Source: CAZVON01 sp964628435 | Lineage (GTDB): Bacteria; Patescibacteriota; Microgenomatia; Levybacterales; UBA12049 | Direction of reading: 5' to 3' | NCBI GenBank assembly: GCA_964628435.1 | Contig: CAZVON010000003.1 | Coordinates: forward strand, 1-64,000 | Length of the DNA: 64,000 nt | Shown here: positions 7,662 to 17,129 of the stretch, piece by piece | How the letters are laid out: every line of letters begins with the position of its first letter | Position numbering within the stretch: the first letter of the stretch is position 1 | The notes under the pieces: model-generated | The model's input: only the letters and a program-made list of their open reading frames with translations | Databases searched by the model: none | What the model was told of the DNA's origin: nothing | Made by a program: the position numbers and the translations under genes

Positions 7662-10100
7662 TTAGTGCTTTTTCCTTCTTAAAAGAAGCATAATCCCATA
7701 GGTTAAGAAAAACAGTAAGAAAATGAGAGATATTGGAAATATGATATAGAATGTTATTTGTGTTGTCAATTCTAAAATAAGCTCATAGTCTCTTCCTTTC
7801 ATTTCCTCAGGATGTATTAACCAAGCATTTGCATAGCCATTTACCTCGAAATGATTATTTTTTGCAATCTCTTTTTTCCCCCATGTCTCAAATGTTTTAG
7901 AATCTAAAAAGATATTTTCATGTTTTCCTTCTATTATTTCGTTATTAAAATAAGCAATATTTTCTTCATTTTTTGAATATAAACTATTCCCTGATCCTTC
8001 AAATAATTTCCAGTTATTGCTAAATACTTCAGAAAAAACTATTATAAAAGGTCCTGAGGAGTCTGTAATCCTGATTCTGTACTTTGTCCTATTAACTCTT
8101 TCAAAATAAATATTAGGGACATGCTCAAGAGTTGAAGAAGCATTGCATAATTTTGTTAAAGAAGCTTTTATACAATCTTGTTTTTCTACAAAAATAATCC
8201 GTGGATCTTCGAGGTTATCATCCAAGAACGATTCAAAGGATGATGCCCGAGCGTATGTTTGATTTAGCTTTGGATCATTCTCGTACACAGTAATGCTCTT
8301 TGGAACATAAAAGTGAGGTAAAAAGTATTTTTCATCTAAAAGAGAAATATTATAAAAACTCTTCTCAAAAATCTTTTTATCGGCAAGGTTCTCAACAAAT
8401 TTGAAATAATCTTTCTGATTGGTTGGAAAAAACTTTCTTACATAATCCGGAGAAAATGGATAAATAGGAAAATTGTTTAAAATTCGATCGTCCGAATTAT
8501 GAAATATGTATTGGACATTCAAAATTCCAAGCATTCTTTTAAAAGAAACATAATCTTTTTCCTTTGCGAGCTGAAAAAATAGTTCGCTAAACGGAGCAGA
8601 GATACCATATCCGGTAAAATCGCTTTTTCCTGCCAAATAACCAAGGGTAGAGGGTCCCATATACGCGCCGTTATTTGTACCAAACAATACCTGCATGCAA
8701 CAATCGGTAAAAGGAAGATTTAGAAATTTACTGTCATTTGGAATTGATTTTATATACCTTAAAGTTTCTTCATACTCAGGATCCATAATAATTGCTGTTT
8801 TTACATCTTTTGATTGATAATGTACAGGATTAACCATTACTCCGTTTATGAATGACCAAGCGCTCACGACAAGCAAGAATAAACCTGCACCAAATACGTA
8901 TCGTGTTGTTTTATAACTAAGCTTAGAAAGGATAGCAAAGAGTGCTTGTCCGATAAGAAGAGCATAAAAAAAAGAATATACATAGGTCCATATACCGGTA
9001 AAATTTCTAAATAAAGAAAAACCGGGAATATAAAAAAGCCTGCTATAAAAATCTATTCCTATTTGAAGAATTTTTGCCGTTAAAAGAAAAAAAGTTATCA
9101 GAAAAAATATTCCTGTTAATATCATAGTTTTACTACGATACTTATTGAAAAAAAATCCAAAAATAATTATTAAAGGAAATATAACAGATAAAAATATCAG
9201 GTTTTCGTTCCAGGAAGGAAGAAAAAGGGTTTTAGAAATGCTAGAAAGCTGCAGAATACCAAAAAAATGAGAAAACTGATCGGAAATAGATGCTGAATCA
9301 AAAAGTCTGGTATTTGTGTGGCTTCCTTTAGAAAATGCATCAAACAAAACCGGTACTATATGGAAAGCATGTAATCCAACAAAGAGAAATCCGCCGACAA
9401 CAATTCCTTTCCACGGAAGGTGCACGCGGCGAACAAACAATGTATATAAAAAAATAAAAGCAAAAACAAGCGGATAAAAAGCAAAAAACGGCGGAGATGC
9501 CAAATAACTAAAATTAGAGGCAAATATAAAAGTAATTAAAAGAGCAACCCATCCGTATTTTGCATTTTTGGTAAGCAAATATTTTAAAACCAGGTAAATC
9601 ATAAGCGGATTTAAGAAAACCTGATTGTGATAAAGAAGGGCCTTGTCATAGTTGGAAACAAGATGGCGAGATAAAATATAAAACAATCCGGCAAACATTG
9701 CAGAAAATTCGACTAGCTTTATTGCATCATTATCTTTTTGATTTATCAATTCTTTAACAATGAGATAAACACCAAGAAAACCAAAAACCAATTTTAAAAT
9801 ATTAAAAATCGTTATTATAAAATAAGAGGAAAAAAATGATTTTAACCCAATAAGTAGTGCAATTTGAGGAAGAGGAGAAAACACACCACTATCTATATAC
9901 CCTATTGCGGTGGGAGAAATGACATAAAGAAGACTCGTTAGAGAGTATGCAAGAGGATCATAAAAATAAAGACGTGAAGAATCCCCGCCTAAATCTATTT
10001 CTCCTGGCTTTAGCCAAAAGAAAGGAACTACTATAAGTATTAAAATCACAATAAATAATATCTTGTGATTTTGGATGAGTTTGTAAAATTTATTTAGCAT
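7662..10100 (-). CDS. Giant AftD/YfhO-like GT-C membrane protein
   Basis: 812 residues, intact. The layout is the same as in the neighbouring paralogues: a first helix, then a loop with DLGGDSSRLYFYDP (Asp40), about eleven helices with GFSLFRNFTGIW near the last of them, an extracytoplasmic region with SDFTGYGISAPF and FLPHFYVP, and a soluble domain with SNNWKLFEG and NGYANAWLIHPEEM. A final helix and the basic tail RRKKH close it. Actinobacterial AftD-like arabinofuranosyltransferases have the same GT-C core plus carbohydrate-binding C-terminal plan, so an outer-face glycosyltransferase is the best guess (inference). It overlaps its upstream paralogue by 11 bases; the two are clearly products of duplication. 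The start is an ATG with no strong Shine-Dalgarno site, so coupling is likely. Confidence 0.65.
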   Translation of the reverse strand: MLNKFYKLIQNHKILFIVILILIVVPFFWLKPGEIDLGGDSSRLYFYDPLAYSLTSLLYVISPTAIGYIDSGVFSPLPQIALLIGLKSFFSSYFIITIFNILKLVFGFLGVYLIVKELINQKDNDAIKLVEFSAMFAGLFYILSRHLVSNYDKALLYHNQVFLNPLMIYLVLKYLLTKNAKYGWVALLITFIFASNFSYLASPPFFAFYPLVFAFIFLYTLFVRRVHLPWKGIVVGGFLFVGLHAFHIVPVLFDAFSKGSHTNTRLFDSASISDQFSHFFGILQLSSISKTLFLPSWNENLIFLSVIFPLIIIFGFFFNKYRSKTMILTGIFFLITFFLLTAKILQIGIDFYSRLFYIPGFSLFRNFTGIWTYVYSFFYALLIGQALFAILSKLSYKTTRYVFGAGLFLLVVSAWSFINGVMVNPVHYQSKDVKTAIIMDPEYEETLRYIKSIPNDSKFLNLPFTDCCMQVLFGTNNGAYMGPSTLGYLAGKSDFTGYGISAPFSELFFQLAKEKDYVSFKRMLGILNVQYIFHNSDDRILNNFPIYPFSPDYVRKFFPTNQKDYFKFVENLADKKIFEKSFYNISLLDEKYFLPHFYVPKSITVYENDPKLNQTYARASSFESFLDDNLEDPRIIFVEKQDCIKASLTKLCNASSTLEHVPNIYFERVNRTKYRIRITDSSGPFIIVFSEVFSNNWKLFEGSGNSLYSKNEENIAYFNNEIIEGKHENIFLDSKTFETWGKKEIAKNNHFEVNGYANAWLIHPEEMKGRDYELILELTTQITFYIIFPISLIFLLFFLTYGIMLLLRRKKH

Positions 10101-12600
10101 ACAGAATGTACCTCTTTACAAAAAACATTATTCCCCAAATCATTAATAGAAAAAAACTCACAACAGAGATTAGGAAAGTAATATAAAACAATCGTTGCCC
10201 AGTCATTTCAATTATAAAACTCCCTTTTCCCTCTTCAACGTCTTCTGGTCTTATATACCATGCATTTGCGTAACCGTTAATAGAAAAATGTTGAGATTCA
10301 GATACGTGTTTTAAAGAAAATGTTTCGAACGTTTTCTCGTTAAAGAATATATTCTCGGACTTTCCTTCTACTATATTGTTGTCGAAATACATTTGAGGAC
10401 TATTGTCTATTGTATTATCCTTGGATATAAATACTTTCCAGTCTTTATGAAATGAATCTGAAAAAACCAATATAAATGGTTTTTCTACTTTAGTTACAGA
10501 AACTACATATTTCGTTGGATTTATTTTTTTGAAATATAAAAACGGAATATTAGTAAAAGATAAATCTGAATTACATAGAGCAAGAATAATATTCTTAGCA
10601 TTACAGGCATCCTTTTCGATAAAAGCAACTCTCTGTTCATTCTTCTTTTCTACAGTTCTTGTATATAAAGGAGGATCAATAAGAAAAGAAGAGGCCGAAT
10701 TGTAATGCTTATCATATTTGGAGTTATAGTTATAAATAAATGTTTCTTTAGGAATATAAAAATGGGGAAGAAAAGCATCGCTTGGAACAGAAAAAAGCTT
10801 GTAGGGTCCGGTCTCAAACACAGGAACATCAGTCAAGGGTTTAATAAATTTTTCATACTCATTCTGTGTTGAAGGAAGATATTGTTTTACATACTCAAAT
10901 GGACGCCCAGGGAACGTAGTATCATATACCTTTGAGTCAAAATTGTGCAAAATATATCTAATGTTTAAAAGTCCGATTATTCTCTTTATCTCTGAATATT
11001 TCTTTTCTTTACTAAGCTGCAAAAAAGATTCACTAAATGGTGCAACATGCCAGTAACCTGAAAAATCTTTTACCCCGGTTAATTGACCAATTGTTGAAGT
11101 GCCCACATATGCCCCATCATTAATACCATGTACAACTTGAAAATTAAAATCGCTAAATGGAAACTGAAGTATTTTTCCATCATCAGGAATATTCCTAATA
11201 TAGGAGAGTAAATCTTCATATCGACTATCTATTTTTACAAGCCTTCTTACTTTATCTGACTGAAAATGAGTCAAACCAAACTGATCTCCTTTTATAAAAC
11301 TCAAAGTGTTAACGATCAATACAGTAATAATCAAGCTAGAAAGAATAATCCAAATCCATTTTTTATTATAAAAAGAAAAAATCAAGTAAAGTGCTTGACC
11401 AAAAAGAATAGTATATAAAAATGTATAAACAAACATCCACTGAATATAAAAATTTCTAAACATTCCAAATCCTGGGACATATAAAAAAAACGCCTCATAT
11501 AACTTAATACTTGAATGAGTAATTTTTGCAGATATTAAAAAAAGGGTAAGGAGAAAAACCAACGCGGTAAGCAAAAAAGTTTTTGATTGAACTTCATACT
11601 TTTTAATACCTAAAGTCTGACTATTTTTAAAAAACCCCAAAAAAACAATAAAAGGGAAAAAAAAGCTTGCCGGCTGCCAAAAACCTCCTTCTTGAACAAC
11701 AAGCATTATACTTTTAGCAAGACTAGCAAATCCAATAACGCCATAGAAATATGGTATCCACTGATTTTCGATTGCTCCACCAAATACGCTTGTACTCAAT
11801 GCCCCCCCTGAATCAAACAAACTTATTACTTCAGGACCTAAATGAAAAAAATGAAGCAAGACAAAAAAAATAGAACCAATTAACAAATCTTTTATCGGAG
11901 GAATTCTCTTCAAAATATAAAAACAATATACAAAGATAAAAAAAAGGGCTATTGGGTAAAAAGAAAATACTGCTGGTGCAGCTGAATAAGAAAAGCTGTG
12001 TGCTAAAATAAAACTAATAAATAATAAAGTCCACATGTACTCCAGCTTCCTGGTGATTAGAAATTTAAGCATTAAATAAAATAACAGTGGGTTTAAAAAA
12101 ACTTGGTCATGCGAAGGTATTGGATTAATAAATCTATCCCCTTGCGTAAGAATTGGAGAAAAAATGTAAAATAATCCACTAATAATTGACACTAATCTTC
12201 TCAAATCAATTTTAAAAACTTGTAGGGCAGGTTTGACTTCCAATGATAAAAGTATTTCTTTTACCACAAGGAATATAGCAAAGAATCCAACCGAAAGCTT
12301 AATACCAGTATGTAGAGCACTTATTAAATATGGAGAAGGATAAATAGATTGAATAAAAGCAATAACTGAAACAAAAGGAAGGTAAAAACTTCTTATCTCT
12401 ACGGGCCCAGTTCCAAATGGATAAATGTTAAAAATAATATAATGCTTAATAAAGCTAATGGGGTCATAGTAGTATAGACTTCCCCCATCGCCCCCCATAT
12501 TTGCCTCTCCGGGTTTTATCCAGAAAAAAGGGATTAAAAAAAGTATAAGAGAAATTAGAATCTCCGGGCGACTGAAAAAAAATTTTATTTGCTTAATCAT
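10090..12600 (-). CDS. Giant AftD/YfhO-like GT-C membrane protein
   Basis: 836 residues from the ATG at 12600; a TTG three codons earlier is the only alternative and is less likely. NMGGDGGSLYYYDP (Asp38) stands in the first outside loop, and GFGMFRNFYIQW precedes the last helices of the core. Then come SGYWHVAPFSESF, FLPHFYIPKE, KINPTKYVVSV, HKDWKVF and NGYANAWYIRPEDV, and a terminal helix. It is the first of the three large paralogues in transcription order and the closest in length to that at 7662. The shared outside domain suggests that all act on one polymer or recognise the same glycan, with different membrane cores. Predicted function: polyprenyl-phosphate-sugar dependent glycosyltransferase at the outer face; donor and acceptor unknown. 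Confidence 0.65.
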   Translation of the reverse strand: MIKQIKFFFSRPEILISLILFLIPFFWIKPGEANMGGDGGSLYYYDPISFIKHYIIFNIYPFGTGPVEIRSFYLPFVSVIAFIQSIYPSPYLISALHTGIKLSVGFFAIFLVVKEILLSLEVKPALQVFKIDLRRLVSIISGLFYIFSPILTQGDRFINPIPSHDQVFLNPLLFYLMLKFLITRKLEYMWTLLFISFILAHSFSYSAAPAVFSFYPIALFFIFVYCFYILKRIPPIKDLLIGSIFFVLLHFFHLGPEVISLFDSGGALSTSVFGGAIENQWIPYFYGVIGFASLAKSIMLVVQEGGFWQPASFFFPFIVFLGFFKNSQTLGIKKYEVQSKTFLLTALVFLLTLFLISAKITHSSIKLYEAFFLYVPGFGMFRNFYIQWMFVYTFLYTILFGQALYLIFSFYNKKWIWIILSSLIITVLIVNTLSFIKGDQFGLTHFQSDKVRRLVKIDSRYEDLLSYIRNIPDDGKILQFPFSDFNFQVVHGINDGAYVGTSTIGQLTGVKDFSGYWHVAPFSESFLQLSKEKKYSEIKRIIGLLNIRYILHNFDSKVYDTTFPGRPFEYVKQYLPSTQNEYEKFIKPLTDVPVFETGPYKLFSVPSDAFLPHFYIPKETFIYNYNSKYDKHYNSASSFLIDPPLYTRTVEKKNEQRVAFIEKDACNAKNIILALCNSDLSFTNIPFLYFKKINPTKYVVSVTKVEKPFILVFSDSFHKDWKVFISKDNTIDNSPQMYFDNNIVEGKSENIFFNEKTFETFSLKHVSESQHFSINGYANAWYIRPEDVEEGKGSFIIEMTGQRLFYITFLISVVSFFLLMIWGIMFFVKRYILYAK

Positions 12601-12630
12601 CCGAGGCAAAAAAAAATGATCTTTTGGTGT

Positions 12631-13842
12631 TCATATAATTTCAATCTCAGGTATGGGAACAATAAATTCTCCTCCACTTCTATGGAAGTTTTTATATTGA
12701 GAAATAACTTCATCGGCAATATTCCAACAAAGAATAAGTAGATAATCAGGTTTTTCTTGATTAATTTTTTCAGGAGAATAAATAAGCATATGAGCACCCG
12801 GTGCATAAAGGTTTTGTTTTTGTGGAGCCTTATCCACAATAAATGAAAGATATTTCTTAATACCAAAATAGTTTAATAAAATTATTCCCTTTGCCGGTGC
12901 TCCATAAGCTACAATAGTTTTATTTTTCGCTTTTATATCCTGGAGTAACGCAATAAGTTCCTTTTTTAATTTTTTAACTCGAATGTTCATTGCTCGGTAT
13001 GTCTCGATTTTGTCAAATCTCTCTTTCAACTCTTCTCTTCGCAATTCACTAACCGCATCTGTAATTGGAAATACTGATGAATGAGAAATAAAAATTCGTA
13101 GGGATCCTCCTTGCATATTTACAAATTCTACGTTGTAAATTTCCAATCCTATGTTTTTTACTAAATTTTCAAGGGCAATAAGAGAATAGTAAAATACGTG
13201 TTCATGGTAAATGGTGTCAAATTTATTTTCAAGTAATCCTTCTAAATAAGGAAATTCAAAAATTGCAGTCCCATCATTTTTTAAAATGGTTTTTACACCC
13301 TTCAGAAAGTCAACAATTTCAGGCACATGTGCGAAAACGTTTGCTCCATAAATAAGATCTGCATGGATATTACCACTAGACGCTAACTTTTGCGCAAATT
13401 TAAAATTGAAGAAATCCGGAATAGTTTTTATACCTTTTTCATTTGCTATTTTTGCAATATTCTTTGCAGGGTCTACACCAAGTATTCGTATTCCAAGCTT
13501 TTTAAAAAACTGTAAAAGAACTCCATCGTTGCTTGCAATCTCAAGAACAAGACTGTTGGGGGTAAGTTTTAATTTTTTTGTAAGGTAGGAAGCGGTTTTC
13601 CTGCTGTGCTCGATAATAGTTTGAGATGTTGAAGAAAAATAAATATAATCTTCAAATAACTCTTCCGGGGAAATTGTCTTTGTAAGCTGAACTAGATAAC
13701 ATTTCGGGCAAAATGCAACGGCAAGCTCATATTTTTTTTCTTTTTTTAATTCGTCTTTTGCTAGAAAGGAATTAACCAAGGGCATCATGCCAAGAGAAAA
13801 AAAAGTTTGAATCTCATTGTTACACGACCTGCATTTTTGCAT
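12631..13842 (-). CDS. Sugar C-methyltransferase (TylC3/NovU-like)
   Basis: 403 residues with the three-part plan of nucleotide-sugar C-methyltransferases. An N-terminal zinc-binding module has Cys4/Cys7 and Cys45/Cys48. A SAM-binding Rossmann domain has VLEIASNDG at 99-107 and GVDPAKNIA. The C-terminal domain has VAYGAPAKG and IVDKAPQKQ. The motif YHEH, which in TcaB9-type enzymes supplies the catalytic Tyr, Glu and His (from memory of that work), is intact in TIYHEHVFYYS. Such enzymes methylate C3 of 4-keto-6-deoxy sugars. The neighbours fit: RfbF and a UXS-like SDR upstream could provide the activated keto sugar. Two more members of the family lie in this window (19241 and 35076). The start is the only ATG consistent with the Cys module. 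Confidence 0.85.
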   Translation of the reverse strand: MQKCRSCNNEIQTFFSLGMMPLVNSFLAKDELKKEKKYELAVAFCPKCYLVQLTKTISPEELFEDYIYFSSTSQTIIEHSRKTASYLTKKLKLTPNSLVLEIASNDGVLLQFFKKLGIRILGVDPAKNIAKIANEKGIKTIPDFFNFKFAQKLASSGNIHADLIYGANVFAHVPEIVDFLKGVKTILKNDGTAIFEFPYLEGLLENKFDTIYHEHVFYYSLIALENLVKNIGLEIYNVEFVNMQGGSLRIFISHSSVFPITDAVSELRREELKERFDKIETYRAMNIRVKKLKKELIALLQDIKAKNKTIVAYGAPAKGIILLNYFGIKKYLSFIVDKAPQKQNLYAPGAHMLIYSPEKINQEKPDYLLILCWNIADEVISQYKNFHRSGGEFIVPIPEIEII

Positions 13843-13873
13843 ATGTTACTTCGTTACTGCGCTATATAATTTA

Positions 13874-15232
13874 TCATGTATTCTCAACAAATCCAACACC
13901 CATGTATTTTATTCCATTATCCATAAATTCATTTTTATCGTAAATTCTTCTTCCATCAACAACGATAGGTTGTTTGAGATGCTTTTTAAATATTTCTGGT
14001 TTCAAATTTTTATAGTCGTCCCACGCTGTCATGATCACTGCTGCATCAGCATCCTGAAGTGTCTCTTCAATTGTTGACTTAAAATCTAAATCTGATGAGT
14101 CAATAGTTTCTTTGTGGGATGTGTATGCCACTGGATCATGCACACGCACAGACACATTCTTGATTTTTAATAAATTAATGAGCGTCAAAGATGGAGACTC
14201 TCGTATATCATCGGTATCAGGTTTAAATGTTAAACCTAGAATTGCTATCTTCTTTCCTTCTAAGGATCCGATCGCTTGCATAATTAACTTAACAACTCTT
14301 TCTGGCTGTGTCTTATTTACACAAATAACTGCATCTAAAACAGCCGCTTGTATCCCAATTTCTTTTGCAAATGACGCGAGAGCTTGCGTATCTTTCGGAA
14401 AACAACTTCCGCCATACCCACAACCCGAAAGGATGTAAGAAAGAAATCCAGGTTTTACTTTTTCTCCATTTATGGATGGACTCAGACGATTATCTAAATG
14501 AACACCCTTCCAAACTTCCTGTACGTCAATATTTTCCAGCTCTTCAGCAATACGTGCTATTTCGTTAGAGTAACTTATCATTGTGGCAAACAGAGCATTT
14601 GAAGCATATTTAATGAGCTCTGCTGTGCGAAGATTAGTAATAAGCTTGGGACATGAATATTTCTCATAAACTTTCTTAAAATGATTTCCGCTTTGCTTAT
14701 CATGCTGACCAATAACAATTCTGTCGGGATTTAGTGCTTCTTCCAAAGCAGATCCTTCTCGTAAAAATTCAGGGTTCATGCATAACCCGAATTCTCCAAC
14801 CTGTTTTTCCGAATGCTGCTCAAGAAGAGGCTTGACTATTTTTTCTGTGGTGGTTGGAACAACGGTAGATTTCACAACTACCGTATGAAATGAGTTCTTA
14901 TTCTTAAGGATCTTGCCAATATCTCTTGAAACTGCTTCCAATGCGGATAAGTCAATTTTATTATCGACAGTTGGTGTACCAACAGCAATAATGGTTATAT
15001 CTGTATTTCTAACTGATTGATCTAATTCTGCAGATGCTTGCAATTTCTTACTCTCTGCATGTTTTTTTAGAAGCGAATCTAATCCCGTTTCGTAAAATGG
15101 TGCTTTTCCATTATTGATATTTTGTATTTTTTCTTTGTCTCTTCCGATGCATATCACGTTATGACCGATATCCGCAAGAGCAACACCTGTAACAAGACCA
15201 ACGTATCCAGCACCGATTATAGAAATATTCAT
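13874..15232 (-). CDS. ugd: UDP-glucose 6-dehydrogenase
   Basis: 452 residues, full length for the UDP-glucose/GDP-mannose dehydrogenase family. The NAD-binding GAGYVGLVTG is at 7-16. TVVVKSTVVPTTTEK precedes MNPEFLREGSA, Lys208 and Asn212 lie in ELIKYASNA, and the catalytic Cys277 is in GGSCFPKD. The C-terminal UDP-binding domain has LGLTFKPDTDDIRESPS. It oxidises UDP-glucose twice to UDP-glucuronate in the cytoplasm. The UXS-like SDR ends only 4 bases upstream, so the pair may make UDP-GlcA and a decarboxylated pentose product. An AAGGA sequence about 12 bases before the ATG is a distant ribosome-binding site. GDP-mannose dehydrogenase is less likely given the pairing and the motif spacing. 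Confidence 0.9.
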   Translation of the reverse strand: MNISIIGAGYVGLVTGVALADIGHNVICIGRDKEKIQNINNGKAPFYETGLDSLLKKHAESKKLQASAELDQSVRNTDITIIAVGTPTVDNKIDLSALEAVSRDIGKILKNKNSFHTVVVKSTVVPTTTEKIVKPLLEQHSEKQVGEFGLCMNPEFLREGSALEEALNPDRIVIGQHDKQSGNHFKKVYEKYSCPKLITNLRTAELIKYASNALFATMISYSNEIARIAEELENIDVQEVWKGVHLDNRLSPSINGEKVKPGFLSYILSGCGYGGSCFPKDTQALASFAKEIGIQAAVLDAVICVNKTQPERVVKLIMQAIGSLEGKKIAILGLTFKPDTDDIRESPSLTLINLLKIKNVSVRVHDPVAYTSHKETIDSSDLDFKSTIEETLQDADAAVIMTAWDDYKNLKPEIFKKHLKQPIVVDGRRIYDKNEFMDNGIKYMGVGFVENT

Positions 15233-15236
15233 AGTT

Positions 15237-16356
15237 TTAATTTTCCTTATACCATACCAACGTTCTATAAAGCCCTTCTTCTAACGAAATGTGAGGATTG
15301 TAGTTTAATTCTTTTTTTGCTTTNNNNNNNNNNTGCTTTAGCAATATTTGGACATCTTCTTTGAGGATTATCAGTAAGATAGGCTTTATCTTGGCTTTCT
15401 TTCATAATTGTCTCTCCTGTGTATCCAAAATGCTTTGAAGAGATAGACTGCATTTTCTCTCCAAGCTCCTTTATAGAAATTTCTGGCTCTTCTGTTCCGA
15501 TGTTGTATGCCTCTCCATCTTTTCCCATTACTAAGATTTTAAGATATCCAACAATTGCATCAGCAACATAACAAAACGTACGCGATGGAGAACCGCTTGA
15601 AAACATTTCTATGTTCCTGTTCTCCAAAATGTTTCTTGCAAAATCGGCAATTACTCTTCCATCAGTAATTTTCATTCCCGGACCATAATTATTAAAAGGC
15701 CTAGCGGTTTTAATAGGAAGTCCATACACCTGTGAATAATTAACGCATAAGGTCTCGCAAAACCTTTTTGACTCATCATAACACGCTCGAGGACCAGTAC
15801 AGGAAACATTTCCTCTGTAGTTCTCGGGTGTAGGAATATTTCCTTCTGTTGGATCACCATATATTTCACTGGATGAAAAATAAAGCATTCCTTTAATTGG
15901 CTTTGAAGCTTTTTTTTGTGCAACCATATATTTTAAAATCTGGTATAGACCCTGAACATTGGCGTCAATTGTTTCAATGGGATATTTTCTGTAATATGTC
16001 GGAGAAGCAATTGATGCAGCATGAACTATATAATCAAAAGTAATATTTTGTGGGATAGAAAAAGTGGTTATATCTTCTTTTATTATAGATAAGCCTTCTT
16101 CATCTAATTCTTGTATCCAAGATGGAGTTCCGGAACGGAATATGCTTAATGCTGAAATTTGTATCTTTTTGCCTGGATTTTTTTTATTCCATAGAGCAAG
16201 TGATTTAAGAAAATAATAGCCTAAAAAACCACCTGCACCTACAATAAGTACTGATGTATTTGCTAATTGACTTAATTCTGTATCTGCTTGGGAGAGAATA
16301 TATTCAAGATCATAGTTCTCTACGTCACTTTTTGAAGTTATTCCCATATTTTCCAT
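15237..16356 (-). CDS. NAD-dependent SDR, UDP-glucuronate decarboxylase-like (interrupted by a spurious gap)
   Basis: An extended SDR with GAGGFLG at 40-46, catalytic SSS at 161-163 and YDESK at 193-197, in the GPRACYDESKR context typical of UXS enzymes. RPFNNYGPGM and SRTFCYVADAI follow. A 10-N run at 15324-15333 throws the literal reading into a wrong frame, but the bases beyond it read AKKELNYNPHISLEEGLYRT and end in WYKEN-TAA at 15237, the canonical family C-terminus. Removing the Ns and a 6-base duplicated flank restores one continuous frame, giving PNIAKAKKELNY. Expected reaction: UDP-GlcA to UDP-xylose or the 4-keto pentose; another 4,6-dehydratase specificity is possible because rfbF is its upstream neighbour (19-base overlap). 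The ATG at 16347 is an alternative start. Confidence 0.8.
15324..15333. other. Scaffold gap (10 N), probably spurious
   Basis: A run of ten N. The left flank ends in TGCTTT and the right flank begins with TGCTTT. Collapsing this 6-base overlap removes the gap and gives a perfect SDR reading frame (PNIAKAKKELNY), so no sequence appears to be missing. Confidence 0.85.
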
Positions 16357-17117
16357 GGTGGCTTACCTGAATTCCAAACTTTATTAAGATCATCTAACTC
16401 TTTATATGTATCAACTGCAAACCAAAATCCTTCATGCTGGAAAAGTGAAAGTTGTTTTTCTATAGCCAACTTTACAAGGGCTGGATGCTCTGTTTGTCTA
16501 GGCTCAAGATATGAGAAAAAATCTTTTTTAAACACCATGTATCCCCCATTTACCCAATCATTAAGTAATGGTTTCTCTGAAAATGTCTCAACCAACCCAT
16601 TTCTATCCAGCTCAACAGTACCAAATTTAGATCGTGAATGAACTCCTGTAAGCGTACCAATTGTATTTTGTTTTCTATGAAACTCAACCAAATGAGTGAT
16701 ATTTATATCTGATACTCCATCACCATAAGTAACCATAAAATGCTCATCTTCTGAGGGAATATATTGTTGACACTTAAGAATTCGCTCGCCAACTTGCGTA
16801 TCAAGTCCAGTATCGACAAATGTGATGGTAAAATTATCAACCTCCCTTCTGTTTTCCAAAAAATATTGTGTTTTATGAGTCTTAGTGTTAAGAGTGAAAT
16901 CAGATGTAAATGCCTTTTGATTAAGAAAAAAGTCCTTTATGTAGTCAGCCTTGTATCCCAACGCTAAAATAAAATCCGAATAACCATAGTGCGCATAAAT
17001 TTTCATTATATGCCACAATATTGGCTTATTTCCCACCTGAACCATAGGCTTAGGCTTAAATTCAGTCTCTTCACGTAATCTATATCCAGTTCCTCCGCAC
17101 AATATAATTGTCCTCAT
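16338..17117 (-). CDS. rfbF: Glucose-1-phosphate cytidylyltransferase
   Basis: 259 residues, the usual length. The nucleotidyltransferase signature is at the N-terminus: ILCGGTGYRLREET with KPKPMVQVG at 21-29, then PILWHIMKIYAHYGY, a segment typical of RfbF rather than RmlA or GalU. MVTYGDGVSDIN holds the metal-binding Asp, GTVELD and NGGYMVFKKDFF follow, and the C-terminus has FWFAVDTYKELDDLNKVW. It makes CDP-glucose from CTP and glucose-1-phosphate, the entry to CDP-6-deoxy and 3,6-dideoxy sugars. The next step could be the RfbG-like SDR at 31909 in this window. A perfect TATAAT lies 6 bases before the ATG and overlaps the stop of the upstream gene, so a separate promoter for rfbF and the genes below it is likely. 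Confidence 0.88.
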   Translation of the reverse strand: MRTIILCGGTGYRLREETEFKPKPMVQVGNKPILWHIMKIYAHYGYSDFILALGYKADYIKDFFLNQKAFTSDFTLNTKTHKTQYFLENRREVDNFTITFVDTGLDTQVGERILKCQQYIPSEDEHFMVTYGDGVSDINITHLVEFHRKQNTIGTLTGVHSRSKFGTVELDRNGLVETFSEKPLLNDWVNGGYMVFKKDFFSYLEPRQTEHPALVKLAIEKQLSLFQHEGFWFAVDTYKELDDLNKVWNSGKPPWKIWE

Positions 17118-17123
17118 ATATAT

Positions 17124-17129
17124 ATTATA
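17124..17129 (-). promoter_or_regulatory. -10 element TATAAT, near-leaderless start of rfbF
   Basis: On the minus strand TATAAT is followed by six bases and then the rfbF ATG (17117), which places the expected transcription start at or next to the start codon. The element overlaps the stop codon of the upstream GT2. No good -35 was seen at 16-18 bases. Confidence 0.5.

Noticed and set aside
15265..15323. C-terminal tail SKKRIKLQSSHFVRRRAL of the SDR as written
   Set aside because: It is an out-of-frame reading caused by the 10-N padding; the correct frame gives the conserved family C-terminus.
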